NCBI RefSeq assembly: GCF_000524195.1
Contig: NW_020170518.1
Coordinates: 72,209 to 136,208, forward strand
Direction of reading: 5' to 3'
DNA length: 64,000 nt
From: Echinococcus granulosus
Lineage: Eukaryota > Platyhelminthes > Cestoda > Cyclophyllidea > Taeniidae
Each line of letters opens with the position of its first letter. Within the stretch, counting starts at the first letter, position 1. Below the pieces are notes generated by a model. That model saw nothing but the letters and a program-made list of their open reading frames with translations, was not told where the DNA came from and ran no database searches. Both the position numbers and the translations under genes were made by a program. Positions 61,701-64,000 of the stretch are shown piece by piece.

Positions 61701-64000
61701 GTACCAGGGGAAAAAAGAAGAAATTAAGTGTCGCAAGGCACTGGAACTTCCAACGCAAGCAAAATCAAAGAGAACAAATTGGCGAATCAGCAGCAAAAAC
61801 TGCAACCATCGACTTCAACAGGCGGGAATATGAATTGCTCAAAACAAATTTGTAAAAAAAGTCGCTCCCCCTCAATTGTCTTCGTCCATCAAAGGAGTGG
61901 AATCGCATCGTCTGTATTGCCAGAACCTAGTCGGATGAACTAGGTAGACAGCTGGGCAGATTGCTATTAGCAGATGTGTGGAAAGGAAAAAAGAATCCAA
62001 GAAAACTCGCTCTAGGATCGATTGAACACGGCACTTGAGGTGAAGTGAGTCCTGCTGCCTATTAGGCATTAGAAATTCACCAAAGCAGAAAGGACCGGCA
62101 TTAATTCATTGAAAAAATGAGACCGGAAATTTACCTGAGCAACAACGATTGCCGACTGGAAGAAGTCAGTGATAGTGGCTACTACACAAGAGCCGAGATC
62201 TCCCACATTATCGTATAGCGGTGTGGTGAATTCACAGAGACCCTCTCTGGCCTGGGTCAGTGGAGTCGCGATGCTCGTCACAAAGCCCGACATCATCAGA
62301 CGGTCAAACCACTTCACCAGGGAGGTATTGTAGCGAGCGACTGTGGAGGGAAAGGCGACAACAAACGGTAAGGTCTACGACGATGCCAGATCCAAGCTAG
62401 ATGGAAGGCAAGAGGTGTACTTACCTCGAGCCTCCTTGTTGCTTAAACGCAGCATCAGTTCCTGCATGTTGACGGCTTGCTGGTTCTGAGTGTTGACGCT
62501 ATCATGGGAGACTAGGAGAGAGGGGTCGATAAGCGACCGAGGCACAGTGTAGACAAGAATACGATCGATGCTGGTAAGCGTGTCCGAGTGCTGGCTTTGC
62601 CCAACTGAAATGAACAACCACTATAAAGACGGGGCAGAACCACAGATATACATATAGATTAGCGAAAAGTGCGCATTTAAGACACGTATCCCCGCCGAGA
62701 CTACACTGTAATGAACTATTCATGAGTTTTAACTGCTGAGCTTACAAATTTGTTTCACGGACAGTTTTGCAAAAATTGCCAAAATTCTAGACAAAAAATC
62801 CCAAGAAGGGTAAAAAACTTCACTCCCACATTCCATGGAAATGGTTAAGCCAGGAAGAGGAGTAGTTTGGATGTAGAGCACTATGAATGTCAAGTTAACA
62901 GGGCCATGAGAAAGGTGAAAAAAGAACCTGAGGACCGAATTCATGAGAAAAAAAGGGAAAATACTCACCATACAACCGAATTGGTTCCAATTCCTTTGTT
63001 GGGTTTTCCTCGGAACCCACCTGTAGTATTTCCGACAACTTGAGAGACAAATCCACAAACATCAACTGTCTCTTCTTGCTGCTTTTCTTATCTGAGTCAA
63101 GACTGAAGACACGGTTGCAGACCTGTGATGAAAGGAAACAACATTGCAATCAATGTGGTTTTGCTTTGAGAGCCGGTCCCTCCCTCACTCAACGACGGAT
63201 GCCACTTACCGAGAGGAATTGCGGGCGACACGTATCGGTCAGCTCTACCCGCAGACCCACGATTACCTCCTGCGTGGGCCTTGTGACCTCAATATCGATC
63301 ACGAAAGCGACACCGTTCGGTTTGACGCCCTGCGGGGGGGAAGCAAGACTGCGACCCGAAAAAGTCACCGGCATACCCTCTCGCTTTAGGCGCTGATTCA
63401 GGGTCTCGTGGTTGTAGATGCTCATGAGGTCACGGCTGTAGAAGTTCACCTAGAAAACGAAGCCGAAAATTGGATCATCACAACACCAGTGGCAACCTAA
63501 CCACATACATTTTCGCTAATCGAGGCCCACTCATGAAAATCACAGAAGGGTGGCTGAGGACCAGTTTCACTTTTTTCCAAAATGATTCTCAATGCAGGCA
63601 GAGCGCTCAATGCGTAACTGGCGAAGTCGCGAATGGTCGCAGCCTCGGGTTTGAGGAAAGTGGAGGCCATACTATTGGTGGAGACGTCCCAAAGAAGGAG
63701 ATCTTCCAACAGCATCGGGATCTTCGGAGTCTTGGCTTTGAAGTTTGACTGTGGCTCCCGGTACAGCAGGGCCGGTTGCAGCCAGAACTGACCAGGCAGT
63801 GTGGGAAGGAGGTTGTGTTTAGAGGCAAAAGTGATTTTCTCTGCTTGGCTGGGGGAAGATGAATCATTCGGAGTTGTGTCAATTATTCGAGATCTGAAGA
63901 GGTGAAAAAATTAGGGCCGAATGAAGTTTCAGTGTTGAAAGGGTGGATGAATGAAGCGGATGTACTCAGGAGGGCCGACAAGCACTTGAACGGAACTACT
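46717..64000 (-). CDS. UBR4: E3 ubiquitin ligase UBR4/p600, C-terminal ~3,960 residues (5'-partial)
   Basis: A giant N-recognin E3 ligase of the N-degron pathway. Exons, minus order: 64000-63966, 63893-63509, 63449-63210, 63122-62969, 62880-62746, 62604-62425, 62340-62135, 61559-60276, 60007-59641, 59590-59355, 59270-59169, 58971-58876, 58793-58754, 58547-58424, 58391-57912, 57655-57268, 57187-56678, 56551-56375, 56296-56218, 56136-56018, 55769-55519, 55345-55105, 55033-53315, 53233-53086, 52931-52633, 52367-51737, 51659-51442, 51237-51058, 50976-50786, 50436-50262, 50181-49901, 49803-49267, 48968-48539, 48455-47919, 47830-47681, 47592-47507, 47354-47114, 47037-46863, 46778-46717. The sum, 11,889 nt, is exactly 3,963 codons. 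UBR4 landmarks: Cys-rich QCSRCLFINL...FLCTKCG; NEKGQ before the hemi-RING; LHDIKLLLLRFA; ESVEEFLDVVG near the C-terminus. No UBR box is seen; by scaling to human UBR4 it should lie just upstream of the window. The weakest junction is the donor at 59354. Confidence 0.94.
47593..47680 (-). other. UBR4: Candidate GC-AG intron in UBR4
   Basis: The upstream exon must end at CAG (47683-47681), reading IPHLMQ, because the next exon resumes in phase 0 with LAFFQMKK. The intron then begins GCATGT instead of GT and ends with AG before 47592. GC-AG introns are a known minor class of U2-type introns. No GT donor nearby keeps the frame. Confidence 0.65.
47681..48455 (-). other. UBR4: UBR4 hemi-RING region (catalytic end)
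   Basis: Exons 48455-47919 and 47830-47681. The zinc-binding Cys/His pattern is GLQCAICHEG, then VVHFECHARAV, then DARCNCLLPV, matching UBR4 GLTCCICREG, VHYDCHLAAV and TKCNGLLPV. Compared with the vertebrate sequence there is an Ala/Ser/Thr-rich insert between the first and second elements and an Asp/Lys/Gly-rich insert after the third. LHDIKLLLLRFA and the conserved TGGGxxESNLNLIP follow. Confidence 0.9.
53315..55033 (-). other. UBR4: UBR4 1.7-kb exon with cysteine-rich domain
   Basis: The largest internal exon encodes 573 residues. Its middle holds a dense Cys cluster, CCRCNV...CQHCKQNGNQCSRC and FLCTKCGSSNYNFMNFSMLARP, equivalent to the vertebrate UBR4 cluster QCHKCRSINYD...FLCNACGFCKYARFDFML. 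A Ser/Gly/Thr-rich low-complexity stretch lies in the N-terminal third and an acidic-Gly run just before the cluster. Confidence 0.9.
59641..60007 (-). other. UBR4: UBR4 highly acidic exon
   Basis: This exon encodes about 122 residues, mostly Asp, Glu, Asn and Gly, including a D/N run (DEGDGDDDNDDDDE). Vertebrate UBR4 also has an acidic low-complexity segment in its middle part. It is likely disordered. Confidence 0.85.
60276..61559 (-). other. UBR4: UBR4 1.28-kb exon with helical N-part and acidic/Ser-rich C-part
   Basis: 428 codons in one exon. The first half is Leu-rich and helical-repeat-like, starting EPTKFSLEELQPFL. The second half is low complexity: poly-Glu/Lys, Asn/Asp runs, then an Arg-rich stretch (RRIRCPRVVPKRQ) and an acidic run before a final helical segment. 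Confidence 0.85.

Overview
The window is nuclear DNA from a metazoan and most likely from a parasitic flatworm, probably a cestode. Every recognisable gene is split by GT-AG introns. Many introns are only about 30-45 nt (six of the seven in the OTUB1 gene are 35-74 nt), while a few are kilobases long. Intergenic DNA holds microsatellites and old repeats, and there are no operons, Shine-Dalgarno sites or prokaryotic genes. The order assignment is an inference from intron sizes, moderate base composition and protein divergence; the species cannot be read from the sequence.

Layout from left to right. (1) 1-5297: no supported gene. (2) 5298-12099, minus strand: C-terminal part of a nuclear receptor with an NR2E (tailless/PNR)-like ligand-binding domain and a very long hinge; the DNA-binding domain was not found. 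(3) 12100-22263: mostly non-coding, with a cluster of alternating purine-pyrimidine tracts and one weak exon candidate resembling a SelW/MIEN1-type redox protein. (4) 22264-22973, plus: mitochondrial ribosomal protein mL66 (MRPS18A). (5) 23429-24628, plus: 3' part of an unrecognised Arg/Ser/Pro-rich protein gene. (6) 29151-30760, plus: small single-LIM protein. (7) 31686-38545, plus: ADP-dependent glucokinase in seven exons. (8) About 39530-40951: two diverged repeat copies in inverted orientation. (9) 42394-43969, minus: the deubiquitinase otubain (OTUB1) in eight exons. (10) 44359-45377, plus: mitochondrial ribosomal protein uS10m (MRPS10) in five exons, head to head with OTUB1. (11) 46717-64000, minus: 39 exons encoding the C-terminal ~3,960 residues of the giant E3 ubiquitin ligase UBR4/p600, ending in its hemi-RING region; the N-terminal part and UBR box lie outside the window.

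Two genes act in the ubiquitin system (OTUB1 removes, UBR4 attaches) and two in mitochondrial translation (mL66, uS10m). One OTUB1/MRPS10 pair shares a 389-bp divergent promoter. I see no gene cluster acting as a single pathway and no clear undescribed system. Exon boundaries were chosen by hand from splice consensus, reading phase and recalled family sequence patterns; no search was run. The internal check is phase: every multi-exon model closes in frame.
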